From assembly GCA_030522415.1 (NCBI GenBank), contig CM060104.1, positions 15,473,729-15,537,728 on the forward strand: a DNA stretch of 64,000 nucleotides, read 5' to 3'. This DNA is from Channallabes apus (lineage: Eukaryota > Chordata > Actinopteri > Siluriformes > Clariidae). The translations under genes and the position numbers were made by a program. This document shows positions 28,736 to 40,829 of this stretch, one piece after another; the stretch's first letter is position 1; every line of letters begins with the position of its first letter. The notes beneath the pieces are model-generated. The model ran no database searches. It worked only from the letters and a program-made list of their open reading frames with translations, and was not told where the DNA came from.

Positions 28736-30963
28736 TATACTGCAGCTTTCCTCTTGAAAATCTAATAACAGAATGAGCCTAAGAGCTGCTAATTTGCGTA
28801 TTTGGGTCCTGCTCTTTTTAAATCTGTAGTACTGTTGTTATATTGAGTACTTGCATCTATAGGTTACACAGAAGGACTACAAATCATGAGTGCTTGGACA
28901 AGTGGGATAACTTTTCAGGTATGATGTTTGGACTACAAATCATGAGTGCTTGGACAAGTGGGATAACTTTTCAGGTGAGATGGTTTTTTTTTTTTTTTTT
29001 TTTTATTTCAATTTCTAGTTCTATTTATAGATTATTTCTTTTGTTTCTTGTTATTTGCACAAAGTAGGAGCGGTTCAGGATACATTTCACTGCGTGTTGT
29101 ACTTGTATAACTATGCATGTGACAAATAAAGAATCTTGAATCTTGAATCTTGAATCTTGAATTTCAGTTTTCCTTGTCTTTTTCCTTGACTAAATTTCTG
29201 ATAGCCACAAAACACTGCAGAAAATGTTAGAGAACAGTAAGAGAGAATTTAAAGGCAGGAATACAGAGAGAGCCTGTTTCACATACCATTACATCATTTA
29301 AATAAAATAAAATAAAACATATATAGCAAGTGTAACTATTTTAAATATGTACATATTTATCTAATATTTCTTTCTTACTATAAGATTATTATAAAATGTA
29401 TAAAAGCCAGCTTAGTTTCAGGTGCATTCAAACATAACTAACTTATCTCAATCTGTTAGCACTTACTTTAGCCTATTTCTAGAAATTAATGCATAACTTT
29501 GTTTGCCAACAGAAACCATATTTCACTATAATATTATAATAGGAAATTGTTGATAAATATAACTCTATTTAAGAAATGTATATTTGCTAAGATATAATTT
29601 TTTCAGTGATGACAAGATGAATTTTTGCCCTACCATCTCACAAAGTAAACACAGTGACCAAAAAATAAAAATCATGGGATCTTGTATGAATCTCCAGATT
29701 TTAACATTTTTGGAATGACAGTATTTTGAATATGAGGCTTAATGTTTCAAAGTAAAATTTCATATTAGTACTAGTATACAATAAATTAAATGCTTATTTA
29801 AACCGGAGTTGCAACACAACCGTAGCATTTCCAGATTATTAATCAGAGCTTGTAGCAGTATCAGAAAGCCATTAGTTCAGATGACTGAGACTCTCCAGAC
29901 AATGGATTATCGTTACAACAAAATCCCGCAAAGCGAGCCATTCAAGACAATTCAACTGAGCTTCATTAAGAAAAAAAAATAGTGAAAATATTCTGCTATT
30001 TGACTGAAAGTCTTGACATTTGTTCTTAAATAAGTCATATTTTTTACAGCAATTTGACATGACATCACTTTCCATGTCGGGTGCTAGGAAAATATCCTTA
30101 ATCCACACATGATATTAACAGACATTAATAAGCTAATGAGGGAGAATTGATTAGCTTTCTCCAACTGCATACTTGAGGGCAATGATCAAAAAAGAAACAA
30201 TCAAACATTGCAATTTAAAATAATGTAAAAATAGGAGTTAATTCATTAAAAAACTATTGAAGTATTGCAGGAATTGTAATACATCAACAGTATTCCAAGC
30301 TGCAAATCTTTACCCAATTAGCAGTGTCACCCTGTGCTTCATTGAAATTTAAATTCTAGGCGATACAATGCATGAATAAACACATGCCTCTCTGGCCTTT
30401 ATTTGTCAGGGGAATTAAACCAAGAAATCTATAGCAATTTATAATTGGTGCCGAAGTGATGCAGTTAGTCTTTCCACTCCAAAGTCATGCACTACTTCTG
30501 TCTACTTTTTAAATCCCATGTCAAATTGGAAATTTACATACAAATGGATGCAGGTCAAACAAAATTACCATTGTTAATCATAAAAAGTCTCAAAGGCATT
30601 ATATATTAGTGTTTAAATAAATGTCTACAGTCCATTTTCCAATTGATTGGCTTCTTCAATTACAAATGAAATCACTCTAAGATTGTCCTTGAGTCTTTAA
30701 GTGAAAGTAAGAGATTAACAGGAGTCTCTACATTGCACGGTATATAAATATGCAATGTATAGGACGCCATTTTTTCTATCCTATTATTGATTCAGAATAG
30801 CTTTATTGACCACTGCTTAAGTATTTTTTATCCTCAGCAGAAAGAGCTCTCTTTGCACGTCTTTGTTTTACATCACTTTCTCTTTTTGGGGGGGATTTCT
30901 CACAGATTTTATCCCTAATTTTAGTCATTTCCAATTCCTCCCCATCACTAGGCAGCTCATTAA
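28736..30963. other. Intergenic with LINE tail
   Basis: A 47-bp unit at 28874-28920 is repeated at 28930-28976. A T-run follows (28985-29005), then a short LINE 3' end (annotated separately). From 29162 to 30963 the DNA is AT-rich; 30290-30470 has the look of a conserved non-coding element (CACCCTGTGCTTCATTG, GCCTTTATTTGTCAGG), but this is untested. No gene is supported. Confidence 0.5.
28985..29161 (+). mobile_element. 5'-truncated L2-like LINE 3' end
   Basis: The segment TTTCACTGCGTGTTGTACTT...GACAAATAAAG ends in tandem (ATCTTGA)n copies, the kind of short 3' repeat typical of CR1/L2 LINEs. No coding part remains. Confidence 0.65.
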
Positions 30964-31671
30964 GGCTGAATCCCATTTCTACCCCTTACCCCTTCACATA
31001 GCCCTACCCCTCCGTTTGGCGCGTTCACGTGAAGGGGTAGGGGTGTCTCATTTCTCTTTTGGTTGGAGGGGGAGGGGGAAGGGGAAGGGCCAGATAGCCC
31101 TCCAAACGAAGATTTTTCAGGACCTCACTTCAAACGAAGGGCTAAGCGAAATTTTCAACATGGCTGCTCACTCGAGCAAACAGACCCATAAATGTAAATT
31201 TTTGCCATAAATAAAGATTTTTATTACAAGTTTTCAGTATATGTATATTACCTCTAGTCTTGTGTTTGTGTTTATGGTGATGTTCTGTAAAGAAATGTTT
31301 GCAAAAAAATCGCTAAAGTTTGCTAGCGGCTAGCACCGATTGCACGATATTACAAATATATATATTATTTTTATATATTTTTATAATTTATGTTATGTAT
31401 AGGGATGAAATACGGCGCGAAAAAACTTTGGGAGTGAGTAATCTCTCTCTTATTGCAATGTGTGATAAACATCGGCGCATGTCCTTTAACGTAACATTAG
31501 GAACTAGTGACAACGTATGATGACGTATAACAGTGTTGTAGTGGTGTCCCATTTCTTAGGGGAAAATTTAAACCCTTCCCCTTTCCACTTCGTTTCAAGG
31601 GACAAGGGGAAGGCGCAAGGGGTAGGGGAAGGGGTAGGGGAAGGGGTAGAAAATAGAAATGGGATTCAGCC
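30964..31671. mobile_element. MITE with GGGGTAG-rich termini
   Basis: Inverted ends GGCTGAATCCCATTTCTA and TAGAAATGGGATTCAGCC are flanked by TAA (30961-30963 and 31672-31674). The subterminal zones are rich in CCCCTACCCC/GGGGTAGGGG. There is no coding capacity in 708 bp. A 3-bp TAA duplication fits PIF/Harbinger or a related superfamily; class is uncertain. Confidence 0.75.
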
Positions 31672-31674
31672 TAA

Positions 31675-32377
31675 GACTACTACCAGTTATCAGCTGGGCC
31701 AAAGACTATCACGTGTTTCCTCCAAACCACGTGACACCACCCAACCGCACATGGAGGACACTGCTGTCCGCTCTTTCCACTTGCGTGAGACATGATTAAT
31801 GTGGGACCGCTAAGTACCTCCCCACTGAGAGAGTTCAGCCAATCAGCTGTCTCTAGACCTCCAACTTCGAGAGGCTACAGCATCACCCATGGAAAACTTG
31901 TGATCTCCGTATGATAGGGCGAGCATTTTACCACTGCGCCATTCTGAGGCCCTACATTGCTCTGTAGCGAATAACAAGGTGCCCTCAAAGAGAGAGACAG
32001 CAGTCAATGGATCACATGCCAGAGACCCTATCCCAGCATGCATGGCGCCATCCCAATAATCTTATCAGATAGGAGCGTCTGTGAGACGAAGCTGCAGGAA
32101 ACCTCACAAGGCATACAGTAGGACCAGATGCTTTGAAGTTAACCCCAAAACGAAGGGTGTAAATTGGTGATCCGGTAAACAAAGCAGACAGTTTTACAGC
32201 TTCACCCTGAGCTGGGGGGAGAAGCTATCACACCTGGACACTCTCTTGACCTCCGGAAGACATGCCTTTCGGTGAACAAAGGCATACGGCATGGACACTA
32301 AACATCTTAAAAGTGTGCCAGTAGGGCAAAAAACGTATTTACATATATTTACTCAGTATCTTTCATTCCTGTGTATA
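31675..32377. other. Unclassified sequence, possible old repeat
   Basis: No gene is seen. On the minus strand, 31890-31945 reads GGCGCAGTGGTAAAATGC and resembles the A-box half of a tRNA-derived SINE, but I cannot find a B box, so this is weak. The surrounding sequence is less AT-rich than the flanks and could be part of an old retroelement that also includes 33970-34300. Confidence 0.35.
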
Positions 32378-33747
32378 CAGTGGTTTGCAAAAGTATTCAG
32401 CCCCCTTGAACTTTTCAAACACATTGCCTGATGAGTACTAATGACTAAATAGAGTGCACCTGTGTGTTATCTAATGTCAGTACAAATACAGCTGCTCTGT
32501 GACGGCCTCAGAGGTTGTCTAAGAGAATATTGGGAGCAACAACATCATGAAGTCCAAAGAACACACCAGACAGGTCAGGGATAAAGTTATTGAGAAATTT
32601 AAAGCAGGCTTAGGCTACAAAAAGATTTCCAAAGCCTTGAACATCCCACGGAGCACTGTCCAAGCGATCATTCAGAAATGGAAGGAGTATGGCACAACTG
32701 TAAACCTACCAAGACAAGGCCGCCCACCTAAACTCACATGCGGAACAAGGAGAGCGCTGATCAGAAATGCAGCCATGAGGCCCATGGTTACTCTGGACGA
32801 GCTGCAGAGATCTACAGCTCAGGTGGGGGAATCTGTCCATAGGACAACTATTAGTCCTGCACTGCACAAAGTTGACCTTTATGGAAGAGTGGCAAGAAGA
32901 AAGCCATTGTTAACAGAAAACCATAAGAAGTCCTGTTTGCACAGCAAACATGTGGAAGAAGGTGCTCTGGTCAGATGAGACCAAAATGGAACTTTTGGCC
33001 AAAATGCAAAACGCTATGTGTGGCGGAAAACTAACACTGCACATCACTCTGAACACACCATCCCCACTGTCAAATATGGTGGTGGCAGCATCATGCTCTG
33101 GGGGTGCTTCTCTTCAGGGAAGCTGGTCAGAGTTGATGGGAAGATGGATTGAGCCAAATACAGGGCAATCTTGGAAGAAAACCTCTTGGAGTCTGCAAAA
33201 GACTTGAGACTGGGGCGGAGGTTCACCTTCCAGCAGGACAACGACCCTAAACATAAAGCCAGGGCAACAATGGAATGGTTTAAAACAAAACATATCCATG
33301 TGTTAGAATGGCCCAGTCAAAGTCCAGATCTAAATCCAATCGAGAATCTGTGGCAAGATCTGAAAACTGCTGTTCACAAACACTGTCCATCTAATCTGAC
33401 TGAGCTGGAGCTGTTTTGCAAAGAAGAATGGGCAAGGATTTCAGTCTCTAGATGTGCAAAGCTGGTAGAGACATACCCTAAAAGACTGGCAGCTGTAATT
33501 TCAGCAAAAGGTGGTTCTACAAAGTATTGACTCAGGGGGCTGAATAATTATGCACACCCCACTTTTCAGTTATTTATTTGTAAAAAATGTTTGGAATCAT
33601 GCATGATTTTCGTTCCACTTCTCACGTGTACACCACTTTGTATTGGTCTTTCACGTGGAATTCCAATAAAATTGATTCATGTTTGTGGCTGTAATGTGAC
33701 AAAATGTGGAAAAGTTCAAGGGGGCCGAATACTTTTGCAAGCCACTG
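32378..33747 (+). mobile_element. Tc1-type transposon
   Basis: Termini CAGTGGTTTGCAAAAGTATT and their inverse (AATACTTTTGCAAGCCACTG) are flanked by TA on both sides (32376-32377 and 33748-33749). Length 1370 bp. Confidence 0.93.
32547..33530 (+). pseudogene. Tc1 transposase, frame-shifted
   Basis: The N-terminal 120 residues are open: helix-turn-helix GYKKISKALNIPRSTVQAII and the GRPPKLT linker. The frame then breaks near 32900-32950. The first catalytic Asp survives in another frame ([10 protein letters not shown], about 32970), more frame changes follow, and the last part (33171-33530) keeps QQDNDPKH and PIENLWQDL with the second Asp and the Glu. At least two frameshifts make it inactive. 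DDE cut-and-paste transposase is the family function. Confidence 0.9.
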
Positions 33748-34413
33748 TATGTTTGATTATTCTGCATAACTTTAAAGGTATAATAAGAATTTACAAACCC
33801 CTTTTATTAGATAAAGAAAGGAGTGAGTGGGTAAAATATGTAATGTTCGATGTCAATCTAAAGCTGGATTTATTCCAAGAATGGTGATAAACACAGGACA
33901 TTGGTAGCATGAACCGAGCTCATGCAAAATTACTTTATAAAAGGTATTAAAAACTCTGACCGGATGGGCCCCACGTGACAGCCGAAACACCATGCTAATG
34001 TATGCACAAAAGGAGGAACCACGTGAGGCGTGGCTAAGCCGCTGCTGCTGGCGTCATCCGCTCCTTCAAGAACTCTCAACGAGACTTTGTGCCAGATCTC
34101 CAAGGTCCCGCAATGAAGAAACCCTCAGGAGAAGTTCCAGAGCGCAGCCATCGGTATCCAGGCAACCAATGCCTCACCGAAGGGTTTTCCCGACAGACGT
34201 CATCTCTACAACTGCGCACCAACCAATCAGCAACGCCGTCTGATTAGAATGGAACAGAACGCAAGTAAACATACAGTACAAAGCTGCATACCTTGCTGAA
34301 GTTGGTGCTTGTTTCATAACTGAACCGTAAGATTAAACCCAAGACTCTGCTCTTGTGACTTTCGTTGACCTAGTAAACAGTACTAGAATAACTTCATTCA
34401 TTTTTCGCTTTCC

Positions 34414-34418
<5 letters not shown>

Positions 34419-34457
<39 letters not shown>
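34419..34457. repeat. (GT)n microsatellite
   Basis: Pure GT run, ending in GCGCGCGTGCG. Confidence 0.95.
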
Positions 34458-34465
<8 letters not shown>

Positions 34466-35066
34466 CGATTAAGTAGCGTAGTTTCATGTATCGTAGATTA
34501 GTCAAATAAATTCTCGTTTCTTTATAAAGAACTGTTGTCTTGGTCATGTATTTTAAAGTGTAAACATTTGCCCAGATTTTGTTACTTTGCTCATAATTGC
34601 TCAATTTTGATTCAGTTAATCAAATTAACCCGAATCATTAAAGATTCGATACAACTCTGACTCAGAGCTAAACATTATATATTAATGCTGGAGAATGCGT
34701 TGGCATCGTGTCCACATTAAAATGTCTACATTTACTGGTGGACATGCGACAGCCATTCGTTGTCTTTATTATGTAAACTCTACAGCTCTTTACTGATGCA
34801 GATACCTTGAAAATGTAACTTGATAGCAGATTAACATGGTTCAGCAAAACCTTTTGTTTAATTTTTAATTCCGGCTGGTGGATCAACTTCCTTTTCTGAA
34901 TTATCACTTTGAAATAGCAAACAAACAAAATGTTAACTAGCCAGACATAATATAACTCAGTTTTTGCAATAAGTGATTCACAAAAGCAAAAACTATTCAT
35001 CTTAAATTTATTGCAGTGTAGAGAACACTGGAGGAGCACTATGGAAGCTGTCATGGAAGAGTAATG

Positions 35067-35068
<2 letters not shown>

Positions 35069-35097
<29 letters not shown>

Positions 35098-35105
35098 TAT
35101 AGATA

Positions 35106-35137
<32 letters not shown>

Positions 35138-35138
35138 A
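35069..35138. repeat. (TA)n/(TATAGA)n microsatellite
   Basis: Alternating TA with regular TAGATA units. A second, CT-to-TA compound run lies at 35292-35330. Confidence 0.9.
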
Positions 35139-35199
35139 TAGTTACATGTGGTGGGTTGGAGAGCCGCACCACTAGAAAAAAGTGAAAATAAACTTTCTG

Positions 35200-35295
35200 A
35201 TCCTCACGGGGCATTCGCCCATACCGAGGATTTACATGAGTGAATTATTTGTGCTTTGCACAAACCGAGAGTGCACACTGAACTGATACATCTCC

Positions 35296-35330
<35 letters not shown>

Positions 35331-35593
35331 AAACAAGCGGGCTTGCTGTGAAGATGCAGTCTTTGCCTTTGTATTGGACTTGCTACGCACTTTGTCGCAG
35401 GAATCAGGATAGATAGACATGTGTATCCATGCTGATTGCCTCTGTGACGGCGTCGCCTGCCCAACCGTGTGTCTAGGTGACTGCGGTTCTCTCTGTTCAG
35501 AACTCTGCAGGGTAGAGCGGAGGATCTGTCCATTCTGAACAGCGCAAAGTATTTTCACGCAGTTACACCCCTTGCTATACCCGCATTGTTACA
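35200..35593 (-). repeat. Probable 3' LTR of gypsy relic
   Basis: The right end ATTGTTACA directly precedes GTACCCCTCC, a polypurine-tract complement, exactly as in the other gypsy elements here. The left boundary is not clear and a TA microsatellite lies inside, so the start coordinate is approximate. Confidence 0.5.
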
Positions 35594-36327
35594 GTACCCC
35601 TCCTTTATGGACAGCTCCCAGCATCCAAGAGTCAATCTGAACCCTACCAAGCTCTTTAATGGGTTCGGGGTCCAGTGTTTGTTGAGCGGGGAGCGCTCAA
35701 TCACCCATGCTCTTGACGCTAAGCCTGGTCGTCCACCGCTTGGCTTCCATGGGAGCATCACTATGCTGTCGCTTGGGTAGGTGTATGAGGGAGCTAAGGC
35801 GCGAGGTCTAAACTGGTTTTGGATGGGTCTTTAACATGGGTTTGCATCCTAGTAGCCCTGAGGAACAGTAGTAAGGGGTACTGGGGCAGGAGGCGCTGGG
35901 ACTGGGGTTGGGCACCCTTAAGGCAGCTTAGACATCCCCAGTTCAAGACAGAATGGGTCAGCCAGTTGATGCCAGGGTTGTGATGTTGTAGCCAGGGAAA
36001 GCTGTCAGGGAAAACTCTCTGTTCGGGCACCTGTGTTACCAGAAACGAGATTCGCTCACCATGACATCTGAGTCGTAGTGTGACTAGGACTGTCTGCTGT
36101 GTCATGCACCAAGACTTAATTGGCTCGCCGGCCAGGGAGACCAACGGGGTGGCGGAAAGGAGCAGCCTAACTGGAATACCCAGTGACGCGGCTAGCCTTC
36201 CATCAATAGAATTTCCTGTGGCGCTCGAAACGATGAGGGCCTTCATTTGGGCTATCTGGATCCCAGTCCCTGAGAACATAGCTGATAGAAACAGCCCTGC
36301 ATGACGGGGTCTTAACTTTTGGGTCAA
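35594..36327 (-). pseudogene. Gypsy protease and pol-tail relic
   Basis: In minus orientation 36327-35794 is an open stretch resembling the gypsy protease region (ALIVSSATGNSIDGRLAASLG...). The catalytic Asp-Ser-Gly is replaced by Val-Ser-Ser, so the protease is dead. RT, RNase H and integrase are deleted, and 35790-35594 resembles the extreme C-terminal end before the polypurine tract (TLDPEPIKEL-like in another frame). It belongs to a different gypsy lineage from the two full-length copies. Confidence 0.7.
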
Positions 36328-36341
36328 AAGTGACCCCCCTC

Positions 36342-36931
36342 CTGGTTCCAGCTCTTGGCTCTAAGATTCTGGAAAAGATAGTAGGGGAGCAGGTATGCTC
36401 ATATCTACATAGAAATAGCATACATGAGCTGTATCAGTCAGGATTTAGGCCTCATCACAGCACAGAGACAGAACTCGTTAAGTAGTAAATGACCTCTTAT
36501 TGGCCTCTGATCAGGGCCGTATAACTACTGTATGCTTGTATTACTCGACCTCAGTGCAGCTTTTGACACCATTGATCATAGTATTCCTCTTCACAGATTA
36601 GAAAATGTAGTAGGAATTAAGGAAACAGCCCTCTCCTGTATCAGATCCTATTTGACTGATCGTTATCAGTATGTAGATTTAAATGATGATTATCCTGGTC
36701 TTTGTAAATAGACCACTATGTTCTCTAGTGGAGTTTGGTGTTCCACAGGGTTCAGTTTTAGGCCCTGCTTTTTTCCCTTTACATGCTTCATTTGGGCAAC
36801 ATAATTGTAAGCATGGTATTATTTTTCATTGTTATGCTGACGACACACAGTTATATGTCTCAGCAAAACCAGATAAGAAAAAACAGCTTGCTAAAGGATA
36901 TAAGAGACTGGATGGTAATTAACTTCCTTTT
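36342..36931 (+). pseudogene. LINE A reverse transcriptase, first part
   Basis: Fragments of RT coding are visible in several frames: the YRPHHSTETEL-like region, [23 protein letters not shown] and [11 protein letters not shown], which holds the active-site Asp pair (about 36834-36860). A stop (TAG after the ELV region), a frame change and a small deletion break the frame. It once copied LINE RNA at the target nick. Confidence 0.85.
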
Positions 36932-37479
36932 TGTGGCAACCGTAATATCCCGAAAGGCGGGAATTTGCTAAATTAACTTAATCCGACTATGCCACCCTGG
37001 TGGGGGGAGCCAGGGGAATACTCCCAAATCAAATTCAAATTTTATTCGTCATATACACAGTCATACACAGTACGATATGCAGTGAAATGCTTACATGACC
37101 GCCAGTGACCTTAAAAAGGGAATTAAATCTTATAGTAAGAAATAAATATGAATAAAGAAATACGATAGGAAAATTTAAACTTAACTTGAATAAAAATAGA
37201 AATAAAAAGTATACTGTACATAAAATAGAAATAAAAATAGAAATGTACTGTACAATAGAGATTTTCTTTTTTTTTTTTTTTATTGAAATTTGGTGGAGGA
37301 AGTATGGTGTGCAAGTATGCATAGAAACGTGTCTTAATGTGCCTTATTAAAGTGTCTTTGTGCAAGGGTCCAGAATGTAAACATAAGGGTCCAGATTGTA
37401 AACATAAACATGAGTTCCAATATAAGTGTAGATGTGCATGAAAGTGTCCATAGTGTCCATTGACGCTTAACAGGTTGTA

Positions 37480-39412
37480 TTAGTTCTGTGATGTGAATGT
37501 GGTATGGTTGAGAGACCTTATCGCCTGCGGGAAGAAGCTCCTCCTCAGTCTCTCTGTGTTGGCCTTCAGGGAGCGGAAGCGCTTTCCTGACCGCAACAGA
37601 GAGAACAGTCCATTGTTGGGATGGCTGAGGTCCTTCACGATCTTCCTGGCCTTGGTCCAGCACCGCTTGGTGTAGATTGAGTGCAGGTCAGGGAGCTTGG
37701 TGTGGATGATGCGCTCAGCTGAACACACCACCCTCTGTAGAGCTCGTCTGTCCTGCATGGTGCTGTTTCCAAACCAGGTCATGATGTTTCTCGTCAGGAT
37801 GCTCTCTATGGTGCAGGAGTAGAAATTCCTGAGCACCTTGGAGGGCAGTCTGAAGTCTCTCAAGCGTCTGAGGTGGTACAGACGCTGCCGGGCCTTTTTC
37901 ACCACGGTGTTGATGTGACAGGACCATGACAGGTCCTGCGTGATGTGAACACCGAGGTATCTGAAGCTGTCCACTCTCTCCACTGGGCTCCTGTTGATGA
38001 CGGGGGTCTGGTAGTTCCTCTCCTGCTTTGTACTAAAGTCCACTATCAGCTCCTTTGTCTTACTGACATTCAGGAGGAGATTGTTCCTCTGGCACCAGTT
38101 CTCCAGATTTCCAATCTCCTCCAGGTAGGCCGACTCATCGTTGTTCGTGATCAGGCCCACCACGACAGTGGCGTCAGCAAAAACTTGATGACGACGGTGG
38201 AGTTGGTAGTGGCCACGTAGTCGTAGGTGTATAAAGAGTACAGCAGGGGGCTCAGAACACAACCCTGGGGGGCTCCAGTGCTGAGTGTGAGGGAGGCTGA
38301 GACATGACCGCCCATCCTTACTGCCTGTGGTCTGCCAGTTAGGAAGTTGGAGATCCACTGACACATGGGTGAGCTGAGTCCCAGGTGCTCCAGCTTGGTG
38401 GTGAGTGTGGAGGGAATTATGGTACTAAATGCAGAGCTGTGGTCGATGAAGAGCATTTTCACATAATTTCCCCTCTTAGTGTCCAGGTGGGTGAGAGATG
38501 TGTGGAGAATATTTGAGGTTGCATCGTCTGTGGAACGGTCCGGACGATAAGCAAACTGTAGTGGGTCGAGTGTGTCCGGTAGTTCATTGTTCATTAACAG
38601 GAACAATGAAGGACTCTTTGAAGCATGTGGGGATCACCGACTGAGATAAAGAGATGTTGAATATCTCAGTGAACACAGGTGCTAGCTGGTCTGCGCAGGC
38701 TCTGAGGATACGGCCTGAGATGCCGTCTGGTCCTGCTGCTTTCCTGGTGTTCACTCTCTTGAAGGCTCTCCTCACGTCGTGCTCAGAGATGATGAGCGCG
38801 TTCCCGGTGCTGGCAGTGTCTTCCTGTCTGCAGCTGTTAGCGCCGTTAGCATTAGCGCCGCTAGCATTAGCATCGCTAGCGTCTTTAGCTGCAGCATCGA
38901 AGCGAGCATAGAAGGTGTTCAGCTCGTCTGCCAGAGTCGCGTCTGCGTTCATCATACCGGATGTTGGTGCTTTATAGTCCGTGATTGTCCTTAGTCCCTG
39001 CCACAGGCTCCTAGAGTCACTCTGTTGAAGCTGTGACTCTAGTTTTCTCCCGTAGCGCTGCTTCGCCTCTTTCACCGCCTTCTGGACGTTGTATGACGCA
39101 GCCTTGTATGGTTCCATGTCCCCCGACGCAAGTCCCATGTTGTAGGCAGCGGTGCGAGATCTCAGAGCGTCGCGGATGGTTTTATCCACCCACGGCTTCT
39201 GGTTGGGAAACGTTCTGATAGTCTTTTTCTCCCACCATATCGTCCACTAGCTTCCCAATAAATCCCACAACCGCTTCCGTAAACACGCTGACGTCATCAT
39301 CGGAGCTGTTTCTGAACATGTCCCAGTCTGCATCATCGAGTGCATCCTGTAACGCGGCCACCGATTGGTCTGTCCAGCGCGCAACCTCCCTCTGAACCGG
39401 AACTTCCTGTTT
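37480..39412 (-). pseudogene. L2 reverse transcriptase, three frame blocks
   Basis: Reading right to left: a block at 39189-38584 (KAAGPDGISGRILRACADQL), a block at 38606-38151 ([43 protein letters not shown]) and a block near 38185-37480 (VVGLITNND...LLLNVSKTKELIVDF...SFRYLGV). Frameshifts lie near 38590 and 38180. The active site reads FADA instead of FADD, so a catalytic Asp is lost as well as the frame. The element is therefore inactive. Confidence 0.88.
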
Positions 39413-40130
39413 CAGTCTTTGTTTATATTTTGGCATGAGGAAGATGGTGGCGTGGTCGGATTTACCAAACGCTGGACGAGATTGTGCCTTGTAACCGTCT
39501 TTAACCGTAGTATAACAATGGTCCAGTGTCCTTTCGCCCCTGGTGGGGCAGGTGATGTGCTGATAAAAGTTCGGCGCCGGTGTTGTGTCTGGTGCTGTGT
39601 GAGCGCCTCATGCAGCTCGCATAAGGCAATGTCTGTGTCTGCTTGTGGTGGAATGTAAACGGCGCTGATTATGACCGATGTGAACTCCCGGGGTAGATAA
39701 AAAGGACGACACATGATGGACAGTAGTTCCAGGTTTGGTGTGCAGGAGCGTGCAAGAGGAACAACGCTCGCGCTGTTGCACCAGCTGTTGTTCACCATTA
39801 AGCACACGCCGCCTCCCCTTGACTTCCCCGAGTCCCGCGTCCTGTCCATGCGGTGAACCGAGAAGAACTCGGCCGGCTGTATGGCGTGGTCTAACACCGC
39901 TGGGTTCAGCCATGTCTCGGTGAAGCAGAGAAGGTTGCAGTCCCGAATGTCTCTCTGGAACTTTATCCTGGCCCTGAGGTCATCGAGTTTGTTCTCCAGT
40001 GACTGGACGTTGGCGAGCAGGATGCTAGGCAGAGGTGTGCGGTGTGCACGAGTTCTCAGCCGGTTCCTGACGCCAGCTCGTTTCCCTCGGGTCCGCCGCT
40101 TCGAGTCGCGTCCATTGTTCTCCCTCAGGA
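39412..40130 (-). pseudogene. L2 endonuclease domain
   Basis: An open stretch covers the APE-type endonuclease N-terminus: LLANVQSLENKLDDLRARI, CFTETWL (catalytic Glu) and GGGVCLMVNNSW, then SVIISAVYIPP. The usual GDFN metal-binding segment is lost in a frame change near 39500-39560. The domain nicks target DNA in intact elements. No clear initiator was chosen because several stops occur upstream in other frames. Confidence 0.8.
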
Positions 40131-40356
40131 TCTCACTCGGCCAGCTCGGATCCGGAGTTAAAAACGTCGAATTGTGAGTACATTGTATACCAATAGAAAC
40201 AAGAGTGTCTCTATCGTACCTAACGTACTCAATGGTGGTGATTTTGCCGATTTTAAAACAAAGAAAACTAACTTAAAAAACAAAAACAAAGAAAAGGTGG
40301 TCGGAGCAGTCGTGGCGGCAGCCGACCTCACCGGCGCCATCTTGGGACTTGTCCCA

Positions 40357-40780
40357 ATAAAGACACACAGGTAAGCTCCACCTATCGAAAGCAAGAATAA
40401 AGATCCACTGAGACGTGAGTACCAATACAAAAGGGACGTTTTTATTTATTAAAAACAAACAACAACTATTTGCTCCCAAAAGACACAGAAGCAATAAACA
40501 CTTTAATTTACAATTATTTAATAAAAACACTCCTCAAGAAGGGGGAAAAAGGGGACAGGGACTGACAGGACAAAGCAGGCCGTCTGCAGCTCAGAGAATC
40601 ATCCAAACCCACCCAAATTCACATCAAATTAAATGCCATGCACTGACTACAAGAAAGGATTGTGTTGGTACACTTGCAATTGGTGAAGCACACACCCCAA
40701 ACGCATGCAGCTTCCCCTGTCCTGCACCGTGCCTGGCTCCTGATCAAAACAATAAGGGGAGAAATAGAACGCATCATCAA

Positions 40781-40829
<49 letters not shown>

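Larger units (their letters stand above)
33750..35199. other. Intergenic, partly unclassified repeat
   Basis: No supported gene. A GT microsatellite lies at 34419-34457 and a TA/TATAGA microsatellite at 35069-35138. The stretch 33970-34260 is GC-richer (CCACGTGAGGCGTGGC, ACGTCATC) and could be a fragment of an old LTR, without proof. Confidence 0.45.
37023..40356 (-). mobile_element. Near full-length L2-like LINE
   Basis: In minus orientation the 5' end is near 40356 (GGGACAAGTCCCAAGATGGC), with a 5' UTR to about 40130, endonuclease, reverse transcriptase and a 3' UTR ending in AATAAAATTTGAATTTGATT. The same 3' UTR occurs at 58672-58960. The AAGATGGCG motif at the 5' end resembles YY1-type LINE promoters. 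The element sits inside the long LTR. Confidence 0.88.

Noticed and set aside
31890..31945. Complete tRNA-derived SINE on the minus strand
   Set aside because: Only an A-box-like half is seen and no B box or tail, so I did not call an element.
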